64,000 bases of DNA from Ligustrum vulgare (GCA_963555705.1 OY743169.1:5890014-5954013); one strand, 5' to 3'. Shown: positions 10,696-23,783, numbered from the stretch's first letter. The notes: generated by a model from the letters alone, not told the origin. Numbers and translations are program-made.

Positions 10696-11418
10696 TGATG
10701 CGAACTCCTTTGGTGATTAAACCAAAAATTCTCACAACAATATTTGTATCAACCCAAGAAAGCTAAAAATTGTAATAAATGAAAAATCTTGACACAAGTT
10801 TAACTCAACCAAAATTCTAAAGAAAGTTAACCCTAGCCCAATGGAAAGATTAAGACAAATACCAAGATTGTGTGGAATGAACAACAAATACACAAGATAA
10901 ACTCTCAATATATAAGGTAAAGAAATGATGATACCTCTTTAAAAGCTCTCAATGGAGTGTCTTCAATGCCAAAAACTAACTAGGGTTTTTTGAGCTATAC
11001 AATATGTATACAAAGAAAAGAAGGAAAAGTTTGAGAAATTGCACAAAAAAACCCCGCTATTTGAATTCGGAAAATTTTCGGTCGACCAAAACTATTTCGG
11101 TCGAACAACTGGTCGACCGAAATGGCATTTTCGGTCGTATAAAGCTCAGCCGAACCCGACTGAAGCTATCCCTAAGATCTCTGCAGAGTTTCGATCGACT
11201 GGAGTGACTTTCGATCGACCAAAATGTCCTGAGCTTCCAAAATTGAGCAATTGACCTCAATCTTGCTCTCTTCCATGTGGACTTGATTTCGAAGCTTGAA
11301 AATGAGTCCCACCATCGACTCTTGGACCTCTTTAGCCTTGGATCTTGTCATGGGCCCCACCGGTATTCTTATCGAAGGTTGACTTATTTGACTTGGACTC
11401 GATTGACTCCCTTGATTC
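10696..11418 (-). repeat. 5' LTR of the Ty3 element
   Basis: This is the partner of 592-1318. On the minus strand it ends GTTCGCATCA directly before the primer site. Its outer end has lost the TGATGA start and merges with a GA repeat. Relative to the 3' LTR it has about 30 bp extra within the CGGTCGACCG dyad region, and several CG-to-CA/TG changes. Confidence 0.85.

Positions 11419-11456
<38 letters not shown>
11419..11456. repeat. (GA)n microsatellite at right edge of Ty3 element
   Basis: A GA run with one AAA interruption matches the run on the left side of the element. Confidence 0.8.
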
Positions 11457-11814
11457 CGTTGATTTTGTGCTTGTAATAGGTTAAAAATTATTCAGGAGTT
11501 TAATTAAATGTTAATTAAATAATTAACACCTGATTTTTAAAAATATAAAATTCACGATCGTATTATTGCAAAGTGATCTCAAAAACGGTTTCCATGTAAT
11601 TTTCCCTATTTCGCCCACCTTTTATTATTCTTTCCAATTTATTCATAACAATAGTTTATTATTGCATCAAATTTACAGATAATTAACTAATCTCTACTTA
11701 CGATGCAAATGAGAGGGGGGAAAACTAACCATTCCCTATGTAACTCTCCCCTTTCTATTTCCATGCAAATAATCCGTCCTCTTTTATCTACAAGCCACAT
11801 GTATACTTTGTTGC
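11457..11814. other. NDL 3' flank
   Basis: This is AT-rich DNA between the retrotransposon and the NDL stop codon. It should contain the NDL 3' untranslated region and polyadenylation site on the minus strand. No poly(A) signal could be assigned with confidence. Confidence 0.4.
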
Positions 11815-14800
11815 TCAGATTTCAAAATCTTGCGTTCCATCTTCACTTACACTTCTGCCGGGAATTCTAGTTTTTATCGGTTTTAACTTCACGCCCATGC
11901 TTTCTGGTGAGAAAAGCTCAGGCGAAATACTAGTTGGGCTCAACGGGCTTCTCGGACTGACACTGAACTGAGATGGCTGGTAAAAGCCATAGCCCATGAA
12001 GAAATATTCCAATGGTATCAACATGGCAGCAGGTTGTTCTTCTGTGACCATTGACCCACTTGATCGAACCTGTATAGATGAACGTCATAGGATAAGAAAC
12101 AGCGTCATGCACATTTTTAGAAAAAGAGCCACGACACGACATTTTAGAATCAGAATACCTCGACTAAGGCACTGAATTTCTGATCTAGCTTTGAAGTCAT
12201 ATGGACAGCCTCCGAGTGAAAAGGAGAGTTTTCCCCAACAAATATCAGAGATCGACATTTTAGTCTCTTTAGGTCTTTGGTAATGTCCGGTCTCCTGCCA
12301 GACAGTAATTTTGATTATAAGATTTTACTATACGTGGCCGCGTCAAATTACAAGGCTGGTATTGATGCTTCCACCTAAAACGACGCGAGAACAGTTGCAC
12401 ACTGATCAATGATCATCCCCCGTCCCCGAGCCCAAGTCTCTCTTTAGAGATAATAAGAAATATTAGTGGAAGAATTTACCCATTAATAGCTTCAAGAAAC
12501 CTTAGCACATTTGGGCTCTGTCTCTCACCCAATAACTGCAATAAAAGTGTTGATTTTATGGAAGTTAGACGGATACTGGACTTCTCCCCGTCCAGGAATA
12601 TAAGAGATGGAGAGTAAGAAAAGAAGGCACTAACTCTTCTGCATGATTGAACAATATCTGATTCTGGGACATCTGCACTGCCACGAACTTCCTGTCATAC
12701 CATTAGAACTTCAATCGGCCCATGAACTATATAAGAGTCCGACCAAAACCGAAAAATGGAGGTTAAGAATACCTTGCCGAAGTACCTCATGAGCAACAAT
12801 TCCTTCACCAAACCACACATGCCACAAATGTAAAGTAAATTTGACATCACCTGCAAATGCTTCACCCTTAGAAGAAACTTACGATATCCACTTCTCCACA
12901 GAAATACAAGAGCTATAGCTAAAATGTGTGTACATGTACGAGAGGAATGAGAGAGAATATAAACCTTATTAGATAACCATTCTTTCCAGGATGGAGCTCT
13001 ACACAGGGGGGAAACAAGTATCAAACCCGTTACACGTTGAGTGTATTTTATCTGCAAAAGATTGTAACATAACTAACTCGGTATTATAAACTGATAGATC
13101 AAAAAAGGTTGCAATCAAACAGCTGGAGGAACTTGGGCAACGGGCAACCATGAGAACAACTTACTGCAAATAGAGTAAGAATATAAGCTCCGGCTGTTAC
13201 ACCCATGCACATCACTGCACTGAGTCTGGACAAGGAACCAAAGAACAACAGCGGGGTGGGGGTGGAGAAATTAGCTCGAGTTTCGGGAAAAAAACTACCA
13301 ACAAACTCACTGACTCGCAGAGAATATAAATACATTGTAACCAGAAACACGGTTTAACCAGACAGCAATATGAAAAATAGCTAGCACTCAAAGAGGCTGC
13401 CAAAATTACTGCCACTATTATTACCCGAAATAGTCAAGAATCTCAGCAATCTGATCAGCTAAATCATCAACAGATACTATAGGTTCATCACTGCCAATTA
13501 CAGTAGCATCTAACTGCAACAACTTGCAACAGAAGTGCCAGATAAGAAACGAGAATGGAAGCATTCAGCAGCAATAAAGCCATGTCCAATACTACTTCAT
13601 GCTACACTAACAATTAATATCACTTATCCAACGGACCTGATGCCCGGGAGGGCATATATGGTAGATACAGAAGTTGTGGGGAAGCAGAGAAGATGCTTCT
13701 GGATAAATGAACAATCCTTGAAAACAGGACACATCTGTTCAGCAGTGGCATGTGCAGATAAAAGGGAAGTTAGGTGTCATTTGTCAATAGCACTCTTTAA
13801 AAGTGAAAATCATGTTTGCATCAACTAAATAGAAGAAAGAACTTCAAGGAGCTGACTTCAAAACACTTTAAGATTGAAGTCGCCAAAATTGTAAGTTGAA
13901 GAATCGAGATTTTAATAAAAGGGTAATTCGCGCAAATCGTCCGCACCTTTGACAAGTGCTCGGAATTCATTTCTACCTTCGTTTTTTTGGCAAAATCACC
14001 CTCAACTACTCATTTCATTGCTAAAGCAGTCCCTACAATCACTTTTCGTCTATTTCTTCCGTTAAGTAACAAAAAGAAAGGGTAATTGGCGTAAAATCAT
14101 CCCCACTTTTGACAAGTGCGGCGAAACTCGTCATTACCTTTGTTTTTTGGCAAAATCACCCTCATATACTCGCTTCACTGCCAAAACAGTTCCTTTTGCC
14201 ACTTTCGTCTATTTCTTCCATTAAGTAATTAAAAGAAAAAAAACACATTATGAATTCGAGGACAAAATTAGAAGTTCCCACACATAATTTCATATGCCGC
14301 CAAAATGTGTTCTTCTTCAAACTCTCATCTATAAATTTTTTTTAAAAACTCTCATCTATAACTAATTAGCTAATTAGGGTAATTATTACATAATTGGCGA
14401 CCCATGAAATGCTTAGGTATAATTCTGAAATTGAAGAACAATTGTTGATTTTATAGGGGATGAAAGTTGGATTTTTGGTTTTTTTACTATGGGAAATTCT
14501 CAAAGCTCGTTCAAGAGTTTTTAACATGTTAATTTATTCGAGAGGTGTAATTTATACACTAGCTGTTCTAATTTAAACCATTGAAATAATAAAGATTGAG
14601 TAGCGCGGGAAATCCTTTCTCTTCAAGGAAATTCCCCACGTTAAACCTTCATTATTACAATGGTTTGAATTATAATAACTAGTGCATAAATTACATCTCT
14701 CGAACAAATTAACATGTTAAAAACTCAAGATCGAGTTACGAGAATCTATATTACAACAAGCCCAAAGTAAAAAACAAAAAATCCAACTTTCATCTCATCC

Positions 14801-16855
14801 TATAAAATCAACAATAGCTCTTCAATTTCACAACTATATCTAAGCATTCCATGGGTCTCCAATTATATAATAATTATACTAATTAGATATAGATGAGAGT
14901 TAAAAAAAAAAAAGTGTTATAGATGAGAGTTTGAAGAAGAACACAGTTTGGCGGCAAAATGAAATTATTTTTAGGCACTTCCAATTTTGCCCTCTAATTC
15001 ATAATGTGTTTGTTTTCTTTTAATTCCTTAACAAAAGAAATAGATGAAATGTGGAAGAAGAGGTTGTTTTGGCAGAGAAGTGAGTATGTGAGGGTGATTT
15101 TGCTAAAAAAACAAAGGTAAGGATGAATTTCGCAGCACTTGTCAAAGGTGAGGATGATTTGCAACAATTACCCTTTCTTTCAATTACTTAGCGGAAGAAA
15201 TAAACAGAAAGTGATGATAGAGACTGTTTTAGTAATGAAATGAGTAGGTGATGGTGATTTTGCCCAAAAAATAAAGGTATGATGAATTTTGCAGCACTTG
15301 TCAAAGGTAGGGGTGATTTGTGCCAATTACCCTTGACAAAATAATGCACAAAACTGTAAAATCATTTTTCACCGAGAACAAAGCGTCTTCACAAGAATTT
15401 TTTTAAAAGTTTAAGTGAAAGCAAGCAAATATATAGATAGAAGGATATCCCGAGTAATGCAACCAAATCTTTTGCAATTTTGATTGCATGAAATCAGACT
15501 GCAGCAAGACGTAAATGCACCATAAATAGGCAAGCATATGTAAATAGCACAAGCACAAAAACAGTCGCTGCACTTGGTAAATAATCAGGTTTAGTTTACT
15601 TACAATTTAAAGCTAAATCGGGATACGTAATAAGAGCTGGCTTGTCATGGTCCCCAAACACAACAACGGAGACAGGACCATGACCAGTTTTCACAAGATA
15701 CTCCTGTAATACAATTTTGAAATCCATATTTGGTCAACAACTTAACAAAATGCAATAAGATAAAGACCATAATAAACCAAAGCTTCTACTGCCAATTTGA
15801 TTCGAGAAAATATTCTGATGAATCTTGTTTCAAATGGGGTATAATTTTTCAATGAGTAGAAACACTAGTGTATTTTACTTCCGATAGAATTTCCAATATG
15901 CAGTAGCCCAGTCGTGAATAATTCCAGCTAGCTCGTTACTACACCTTTGCTTGGGTTTCATTTTTTATTTTTAACTAAGAAGGTACTTTTCAGATCCAAA
16001 CTTTAATTTTATTTTAACCATGAAATGTATGAACCACAAGTCCCACTCACTTGTACCACTTCAGTTTGATTCAATTACAATTAATAATAGTCCAACTGAT
16101 TAACTTCTTCTTTCATAAACCCTCCAGTGATAAAAACTTTATGCAAGAATCTCATGAAAAATTAAGAACTCAAATAAAATCTTTTTTTCCCATTAATCTG
16201 TCTAGCCATTTCGCAAATAAGTCTAAATGTCCCAACCTTGGATATATGGAATGATCAAAACACATCCCATAACTGAATTTGTTCAATTTATTAACAAATC
16301 TTAACTATACAAAATCTCCAACACGCGAACTTGAATACTAATTCGCTTCTAATAAATGAAAAACTGGCCTTCTTCATTCCAGTGCATTGATCCATCCAAG
16401 TTCAAAATTGCAAGTTATACGCATTCACATTTATACCAGCCTTTAATTTTAAATCAACTAGATTAAGAAATTCAAGTGTGCTTATATAAGATTACAGAAA
16501 CATATGAAGGAAGATTATAACATAATGGGTAAAACCCGAACAGGTGTTTTCGAAAACAAAAACTGCTTATTTAATGCTTAAACAAAGTGATCGAAAATCA
16601 AAATAAAAGTAACAATCAAAACAAAATAAACTCGTTGAATTACAAAGCAAAAAAGCTCCAGAAGTTCAAAAAGCACACAAGTTTCCAATCCAAAAAGACA
16701 TACACCCAAATGTAGGTAATCCGTTCAAAACCTCTTGTGAAATAAATAAAAACACAAACAATATCTATATATGAATAATGTGGGTAATATTTCACCTTTC
16801 CGGCGAGAGAACTGGACTCCATATCGATGGAAACCGAATCGCTGGAGTCCCCCAT
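11815..16855 (-). CDS. NDL: NDL protein (N-MYC downregulated-like, NDR family)
   Basis: Eleven exons on the minus strand join to a 358-residue protein with consistent phases and GT-AG introns: 16796-16855, 15604-15703, 13637-13734, 13425-13513, 13165-13225, 12965-13051, 12773-12850, 12635-12691, 12480-12535, 12159-12294, 11815-12069. Family landmarks are the N-terminus [26 protein letters not shown] in exon 2, H-N-F-C-I-Y-H-I in exon 3, [16 protein letters not shown] in exon 5, [13 protein letters not shown] in exon 6 and SPRSPLSP near the C-terminus. NDR proteins have an alpha/beta-hydrolase fold without a working catalytic triad. Arabidopsis NDL proteins bind the G-protein beta subunit and influence auxin transport. 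Length is close to Arabidopsis NDL1 (about 346). Unlike the usual family sequence, exon 3 reads Y-V-S-C-F-Q and I-C-P-P-G-H-Q. No break was seen, so it is probably functional. Which paralogue it is cannot be decided. Confidence 0.93.
13919..15334. mobile_element. 1.4-kb fold-back element in NDL intron 2
   Basis: The unit begins AAGGGTAATT and ends AATTACCCTT, and the two halves are reverse complements of each other along almost their full length (centre near 14625). Each arm starts with two tandem copies of a ~155-bp terminal segment (13921 and 14082 on the left, mirrored at 15028 and 15180). No transposase ORF is present. A target duplication was not clear. It resembles Mutator-type or fold-back MITEs and is entirely within intron 2 (13735-15603). 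Confidence 0.8.
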
Positions 16856-17060
16856 TGCCCACTGCTGTCTCCCTAGCTTTCCCTCTCTCTAAAACTACAT
16901 ATATAGTTCTATATATACATATCTAATCGAGACAAATCCATAGCTTAAATTTCTCTCTCTATATTTACTCCAACAAAATTAATTATCCTTTTCCATTTTC
17001 CATTTTTCCGCCGGAAAAATATACATATCTTTTCTCTTTGTTGGGGTGCGTACATAAGGA
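16856..17060 (-). promoter_or_regulatory. Probable NDL promoter and 5' untranslated region
   Basis: Directly upstream of the NDL start the minus strand has GA/purine-rich leader sequence (CT-rich on the plus strand), with TATATATAG-like boxes at 16896-16921. The placement is inferred from position; no start site can be proven. Confidence 0.35.
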
Positions 17061-17341
17061 GGAAAGTGTATGTATATAGTGCCATGTGTACTGAGTTAAC
17101 GCACGATGTTGACTGAGTCACCGACGCTTTGAGCTCTCTGGACTGACCCTGTGGACCCTAATGACCTCAATCTGAGGCGATGATTGGATTTACCCACGTC
17201 ACAGTTTATTTGCAGTGAACACCAATCTTTACTCATGTTACATTTATGTCCTCCAACTTTTTTAATCAATTAATGACTTTTTATTGTCCATAATATATCA
17301 TTAGAAGAGTAAAAAACTAATTCTCTCTCGTATTTTACTAA

Positions 17342-17504
17342 GTCCCTGTTTGATGAAGAATAAAATCAGATTATTAATGAACTTTGATAAAATTTGATGA
17401 AAAGTGTGATTAAAAAGTTGTGAAATTTATGAAATATTTGATTATGATTAATTGTTGATTTTGATGTTAATAAAAAAATTAGATTAAAATCTAGATCAAA
17501 TGAC
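17342..17504. mobile_element. Tourist-like MITE, duplication TAA
   Basis: The ends GTCCCTGTTTGAT and ATCAAATGAC are imperfect inverted repeats flanked by TAA on both sides (17339-17341, 17505-17507). Confidence 0.5.
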
Positions 17505-18159
17505 TAAATAACGAATGTAGAGTTTGATAAAATATTTATCCTTTATTTCATTGCACGTTAACAGGATATGAGGATCAAAATAGCCATTAAAGATAAGATG
17601 AAAAATTTTGTAACATGAGTACAAAAAGAGTAAAAATTGAGGAAATTTATTACAATCAAAGTATAAGGTGTAACGAAAAATATAATCTTTATATAGTTAC
17701 CATTTTGACTATAATAATAGTTAGAGGTCGACAAATTTCTTGATGAAATGACACAAATATCCTTGTCACAGTGTCACTCCACATCAATACATTTTCGTCC
17801 TTTTTCTCTCCTTTTTTTTACCCGGATTCGGTGATTAGGATTTTATAGATTGATAAGTGTCCTCTCATTTTACAATACATACATATTCTAATATTTTTAT
17901 TATTCGCATTTTTCTAGGTTTATCAATAGTCATACATTAAAACGATCTAGATAAATAATCTAATCGTCGTTACAGAGTACGGCCTAATTTTGGACGGGAT
18001 AGATCTTTTAATTACGATTGTCTATACTACATTCTATTGAGGCAATGACAATGTATGCTTCAAAATAAATAAAGTTTTATTTCCACAAAAAAAAAAAAAT
18101 TCAAAATAATTGTCAAGTGTAAATAGAATGTGTTAAAACTTAAATGACTATTATGCCAA

Positions 18160-18190
18160 TTAGTGTTACACCCGTGCGATACACGGTCAT
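18160..18190 (-). mobile_element. Helitron-like 3' terminus (minus strand)
   Basis: The minus strand reads CCGTGTATCGCACGG (hairpin), then GTGTAACACTAA followed by T. This fits a Helitron end of the CTRR type. The other end, to the right, was not found. Confidence 0.4.
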
Positions 18191-20349
18191 TTGTTATCTA
18201 CATATATTAAATTTATATTTTAATATATGAAATGAATATTTAATTAAAAATGGGAAATAAATGAAGATAATTAATTACAAAGGTACATTACACATATCTT
18301 AATTATTTTTTAACTTTTTTTTACTACTCGTATGTTTATCGTTTCAAAAATTTCTTTAAATATTTTAATTTGAATTGATTTAAAACTTCCAATGGAAAAG
18401 AAAAATTAAATTTAAATAGAATTTATAATGAGTAGAAAAAATAGATATATCTGTGATATACGCTTAAAATTTTATTAAAATGAAAATGAAAAGAAAAAGA
18501 AAAATAAATTGATGAACGTTCTTATTTCATTCTCTTTCATTTTCTATTTGTAAAAAAAAATATTTATATGATATTGACAAAGTTTTATTTTTATTTTTAT
18601 GAATTTAAAAAAAAATTGTAATTGATTTTCAAAAATGGAAGATGGACCAAGAAACTTCAGGACCTGAAAGTTGCAACTATTTAAAAATCTGCATTCAATT
18701 GGATTAATTTAAATCTGAATTTTGTCCAAAATGAATAATAGATAGTGAATTAATACTACTAATTACCATTTTAGAAAATGTGTTTTAGACAAGAAAATGA
18801 GCCAATACATGTTTTTCGAAAGTACTCTCTCTTTATATATTACGTTTTTCTTTTGTGAGCATATTTACTCCTTGTTTAAACCCTCATTATCTATAAAATG
18901 AGTTTAATAATAATGATTTTGTAGAGAATGTATACTTAAGCACCTGTTTGGTACAATAAACTGCTAAAAAGTATAATTTTTTTTTAAAAAAAATTATATG
19001 TAAATTATAGGGGCTTTTTTTTTTTAACTCATTTGCATAACTATTCAATTTTAATTATTATTAATATAATTTTTTCATTTCATATTTACTTTAATATTTC
19101 AAATTAAACAGATGTGGTCATATATTTAAATAAATGTAGCAAATTAAGCAACAGAAAATGTTATTTTTGATTAAATTTTAACAAATGTATATCGTAAATA
19201 TATATTAATTTTATTTACTAAGAAATCATCTATGCATCTCGATTCATAAAAGCGACACGGTTGTTTAACCCACAAGATATAATACTTTTATCACTTACTT
19301 ATATGGAATTGATTTTTCAAAAATCAATTTTTCTGAAATTCATTTTCAATCACACAAATTTTAAAAAATTATATTTTACAATTTTTCATACTACTTTTTA
19401 ACTATACATTCTTAAAAATCACTATTTCACAAAAACAATTTTCAAAAAATCAAAGTCAAATAGTCAAAATAATAATTTGAAAATCTCGCAATTATCATGA
19501 TACGACAACCGATTAAAGTTGGAGATCACAAAATTATACAAATAATCTTATACCCTATCATCTTTAAAAATTTATTAAAATTAAGAATGATTAAAAATAT
19601 TAACCATTCTATTGATATTATTAACTAAAAAGAAATCAAAGCTTTAATTATTCAATATTAGTCTTTGTTCAATAACTTTTTCTATAAATTATTTTAAAAA
19701 GATGCATTTTTTCAACTACATATATATTAATTCAGAAAATATAATTTTTAATTAAAGATAACGAATGATTTGACCATTAATAATTAAAACACAATTTTGA
19801 TATTAATGACTATATATAGATTTTATAATATTAAGAAAAATAAATAAATAAATAAAATAATTCAATTCTGTATTCACACTGATCCACCTTGCATTCACAC
19901 TATTTGATTTTATGAGACCTTACTATTTATAAAAATAAGAAAATGGACGGGAAATTGTTTTAGAAACTACTTTACTTTTATATATAATATGATATGATGA
20001 GTCAAAAATAAAATTAAGATTCGTCGATGGATAAAATAACCCGAGATTTTCCGAACAAATAACCTATGGGTATATATTTGTAGTAAGTAGATTATAATTT
20101 GTAGTAGCATTTTCGTTGTTCACTTGTTCTAGAAACTTTGACTAAATTTTATTAGCTAGGGAGTGTACATCATAAGTTTAGATGTCTTCTCATTTACCTA
20201 CCAACCTAATAATTAAATTTCCATTCAACTTTTCACGTGTTAAAACTTGCAACAATTTGTTGCAATAGAGTTATCCCTCTTCTGCATATCAGATAAATAA
20301 ATGTGACAATGACAATCATTGGCCGTTGGTGGCACTAAATTATTATTAA

Positions 20350-20544
20350 GTCCTTGTTTGATTTATATAGTAATTGAAAAAGTGAGTTTTGATTCTTTTG
20401 AATGGTAGTTTTGAAAAATTATGTAGTTAAAAAGTAATTTGAAAAGTAAAAGATTGTAGACTTGACTTTTTTGGATGATCGAGATTGATTACTGTAGAAA
20501 AAAGTAGTATTTTTTATGAAATTTTAGGAAAATCAAACAAGGGC
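20350..20544. mobile_element. Tourist-like MITE, duplication TAA
   Basis: The terminal inverted repeats are GTCCTTGTTTGATT and AATCAAACAAGGGC. TAA flanks both sides (20347-20349 and 20545-20547). No ORF is present. Confidence 0.75.
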
Positions 20545-21215
20545 TAAAATATCAAACCTTAAGTTGTGCAAGATCTAGGAGTGAATTTTAATATTGTTTT
20601 TATATAGTACGTTTTTTAATGTTGAATGAGAAAAATTAGATGGTTACATTTGCAAACGGGCATACTACTATGTGATCGTGTTAATTCATATTCATGTATG
20701 TGATTGAAGGCGTTCAAAGTACTATATTTATTATTTACTATTGTTTTATATTCTATTAATGGCATGTTTTGAAATGATAGACAAATATTTTATCGAACTT
20801 TTCTATTCTATATATATATTTATAAGTATGAAATGCATTTAGTCTATTTATGCCTCCGAATGAATCATAACTTTTTTGGACGGATATCATTACCAAGGAT
20901 AAATCGTTCTAATTGATGAAAATTTGATAATTATGGTGCGATGAAATAAAGTCAGAGATGTAACTGTGCGGAAAAAAAAAAAGGATGAATATATTTAACT
21001 TGACCAAGTACATTCTTAACCTTTTTTTTTGGAAAGTGATATTTGAGAATGAATTAGAAGATATGCGAAGTCTCTAATGACTAGTTGGAACTTGGAAACC
21101 ACCATTGTTGAAGATAGGATAATTGCAATAAAGATGAGAGATGTTGTCAGGAAGCTGCAAGTAGAGAGTATGGGAAAGAATAAAATATGGTGAAGAAGAA
21201 GTCTTGGTTTGGGCC

Positions 21216-21240
21216 TTTTTTTTTTTTTTTTTTTTTTTTA
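21216..21240. repeat. Poly-T run
   Basis: About 23 consecutive T residues. The surrounding DNA (21241-21948) is AT-rich with no gene seen. A segment near 21300-21440 is less AT-rich and unassigned. Confidence 0.7.
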
Positions 21241-21948
21241 AGATATTGATTTGGGCCTTATGGATTATGGTATTATTTAGGTCCAGTGTTTTAAAAAGTT
21301 CCTTACACTTACGTTTAGGCTCGCTTAGGCTTAAAGTTTGGCATCCCCGCTTCGCTCGAGCATTGTCGCGTTTTTTCGTGCCTAGATGTTCTTAAGTTTG
21401 ATTCTTGACATTGCCGCTTCGTCACGCTTTAAACTTTTTAGAACACTGTTTAGGCCTTATTGTATTATTTGTTCTCTTTGCTTCCTAGTTTATTATATTA
21501 TTATTTGTTTCATCTAATTAAAAAAAAAATTAAAAAAATTTGGATAGTATGATTATGGTGTGTAATACATGATTGTGTGAGTAAAATAAAAAATACTCCA
21601 AATATTAAAATTGTGATTATTGAGATTTTGTGAATATTGGATTTTTGAATTGTGATTTATTGAATAATTGTTTTAGGGTATTTCTATATTGATTGATTAA
21701 TTTTAATATTATTTAATTAAATAATAATAAACAATCTCACTATTGCGATCATTAATGGTTGTCGTTCGACGATCAACAATTGGCTGCTCTATCTAAACTT
21801 TTATCCTAAATCCGTCACTGACTACTTTAGAAGTAAGCTCTGAAATAATGAAACAATTGATAAAATAAATTACTTAAAATGAGCAGCTTTTTCCCAACAA
21901 AAATAAGGTGTGTGGGTGTGGGTTGAATTAATTATGTGTGTAGGGGCA

Positions 21949-22592
21949 TAGGGATAGCAACAGGGTAGGGAATATCCGAACCCGACACGGACTTGCCCCT
22001 AACGGGGCGGAGAATCCTCGATAAAGACGGAGATGGGGATGAAAAAGCATCCCCGAACCGAGGACGGGGCGGGGACGGGGATGACCGTCTTATCCCCATC
22101 CCTAATTAACAAGTTGTATTAAAATTTAATAAGCCAAAAAAAAAGTCTTATAATATCTATACAAAAGTCCTATGATGTCAAAATTTCTTACACCAAAAAT
22201 TTATTACTTATCAAGTCATAAACTTTAAACACTTATTTTGAAAAAGTTACTGATTATTAGTTATTAAGCTTATCGAGTTGTATTTTCTCATCTAATCAAA
22301 TATTAAATAAAGACACAAACAAAGAAGAATATATATTCGATTAATGTCCAAATAATGGTTAAAGATTATTAGATTTAGAAAATGTTAGGATTGTTCCTGC
22401 ATGCTTCCTTATATTGTCTGCATAAAATTATTTTAAAACAAAAAAATGGGGGTGTAAACGGGGATTTTCTTATCTCCACCCTCCCCATCCCCGATTAAAT
22501 AGGAACGAGACGGGGATGGAGATAATAAATCATTAATAGGGGCGGGGCGGGGAAGGCATTCCAGTCCCATACTCGCGCCGTTGTCATTCCTA
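21949..22592. mobile_element. hAT-like G+C-rich MITE, copy 1
   Basis: It starts TAGGGATAGCAACAGGG and ends GCGCCGTTGTCATTCCTA, an imperfect inverted repeat. G-rich and C-rich blocks (GGGGCGGGGACGGGGA) frame an AT-rich core. The 8-bp flanks TAGGGGCA and TGGGAGTG differ only by transitions, as expected of an old 8-bp duplication. An inverted copy lies at 27438-28101. Confidence 0.75.
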
Positions 22593-23287
22593 TGGGAGTG
22601 ACAGGTGCCAAAAGCCCATCTCGACAAAATGATGGGATGATATAATTGCACTTTGCATCTTTTTTTTTTCCTTGAATTGAAATATACCTTCTTGTAAAAT
22701 TTTATTGAAATTTATGTTATTTTCTTTCCATTATTCAAATTTACAACTCTAAATATTATAAGTATTAAGGCATGATACTACAAAATAGGCTCTGAGCATT
22801 ATAAAAATATGGAAAGTATATTATGATACTTTAAAATGACGTAAATTTTAATAAATCAAAAGTATCATAAAAAAATTTGGAAGTATTAAGGACGTAAATT
22901 TCAATTTGATCACAAAAATTTGAATATTTATGCAAATGTCCCCGAATTTATTGCTTCTTTTAACACAATTCTCTTGCACAAGTTTAATTTTAGGCTTTGA
23001 TAAATCTCAATAATTGTCTATAATTAAGCCTTCTCAGCCTTGTCTAGGACAGACAATCTAAAACTTGAGATTTTCCCTAGAAGATTACATGGAGCCCTAA
23101 TTTTACATTTGTAAAATTTAGATCCTATTTACCCAATAATATTTATTAATAAATAAATATTTTAAAATTAAAACTTAAGTTACACCAACCCACCTCAATT
23201 CATTCAACCCCAACTCAAACCCTAAAAACATCGAACCCTTAACAAATTTCTTTCTTTTCCCCTTTCATTAGCATTCCTTGGCATTAA
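22593..23287. other. Intergenic, nothing recognised
   Basis: AT-rich sequence between two MITEs. I see no gene or repeat structure in it. Confidence 0.5.
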
Positions 23288-23783
23288 GGATGCATTTGAT
23301 TACTATCATTTTCCAGAGAAAATAATGTTTTCCAAGCCATTTTCCGTCTTTTAGGCGTTTGATTGCTAGCTTTTTCCAGGTAATTGATTTCCCACCCATT
23401 TCCATCACGCTCTGATTTTCCTCCATTTCACGGAATTGGCTTTCTCACCCATATTACTAGAATTTATTTTCCAAACAAAACTTTTAATTATTTTCATCAC
23501 GTTTGATTATTTTTGTTGTTGTTAATTGATTTATTTTTTTGTCATAAATTAAAATTATTATTATTAAGAACAAATGTGTGTTAAAAAAAATATATTTTTT
23601 CTAATTAAAATAGTTAAATTTTGTTTTATTTGTCATGAAAAATAATGTCAATCAAAAAACAAAAGTTGAAAGAATTCCACTTTTTCACATAGAGAATTAA
23701 ATCAATCAAACACATAAAACATCAAATTCCCTAGAATTTATTTTATTTCCACCTAAATTTCATCATCGCTATCAAATGCAGTA
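23288..23783. mobile_element. Tourist-like MITE, ~496 bp, duplication TAA
   Basis: The ends GGATGCATTTGAT and ATCAAATGCAGTA are inverted repeats. TAA flanks both sides (23285-23287, 23784-23786). Confidence 0.6.

Larger units (their letters stand above)
592..11418 (-). mobile_element. Ty3/gypsy LTR retrotransposon, CRM-like, nested and degenerate
   Basis: This is a complete but decayed element read on the minus strand. Reading direction: 5' LTR 10696-11418, primer site, gag, protease, RT, RNase H, integrase, polypurine tract, 3' LTR 592-1318. Two solo LTRs (5120-9272 and 9379-10245) interrupt gag; without them and their target duplications it is about 5.8 kb. LTR ends TGATG/CATCA, and a pol frame that runs into the 3' LTR with a G-S-M-T-R-S-K-A-K motif, are features I associate with the CRM lineage of plant chromoviruses. 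The lineage call is an inference. No chromodomain or CR motif was confirmed. Many stops and frame changes make it non-functional. Confidence 0.8.
17061..21200. other. AT-rich intergenic DNA with MITEs
   Basis: No coding region was found. The stretch is strongly AT-rich with many A/T runs. It contains two Tourist-like MITEs and a Helitron-like end, listed separately. A short stretch at 17090-17180 is less AT-rich and contains two TTGACT-like boxes near the NDL promoter. Confidence 0.6.

Noticed and set aside
13535..13828. 97-codon plus-strand ORF over NDL exon 3
   Set aside because: The minus strand here encodes the conserved NDL exon H-N-F-C-I-Y-H-I; the plus-strand frame is a shadow.
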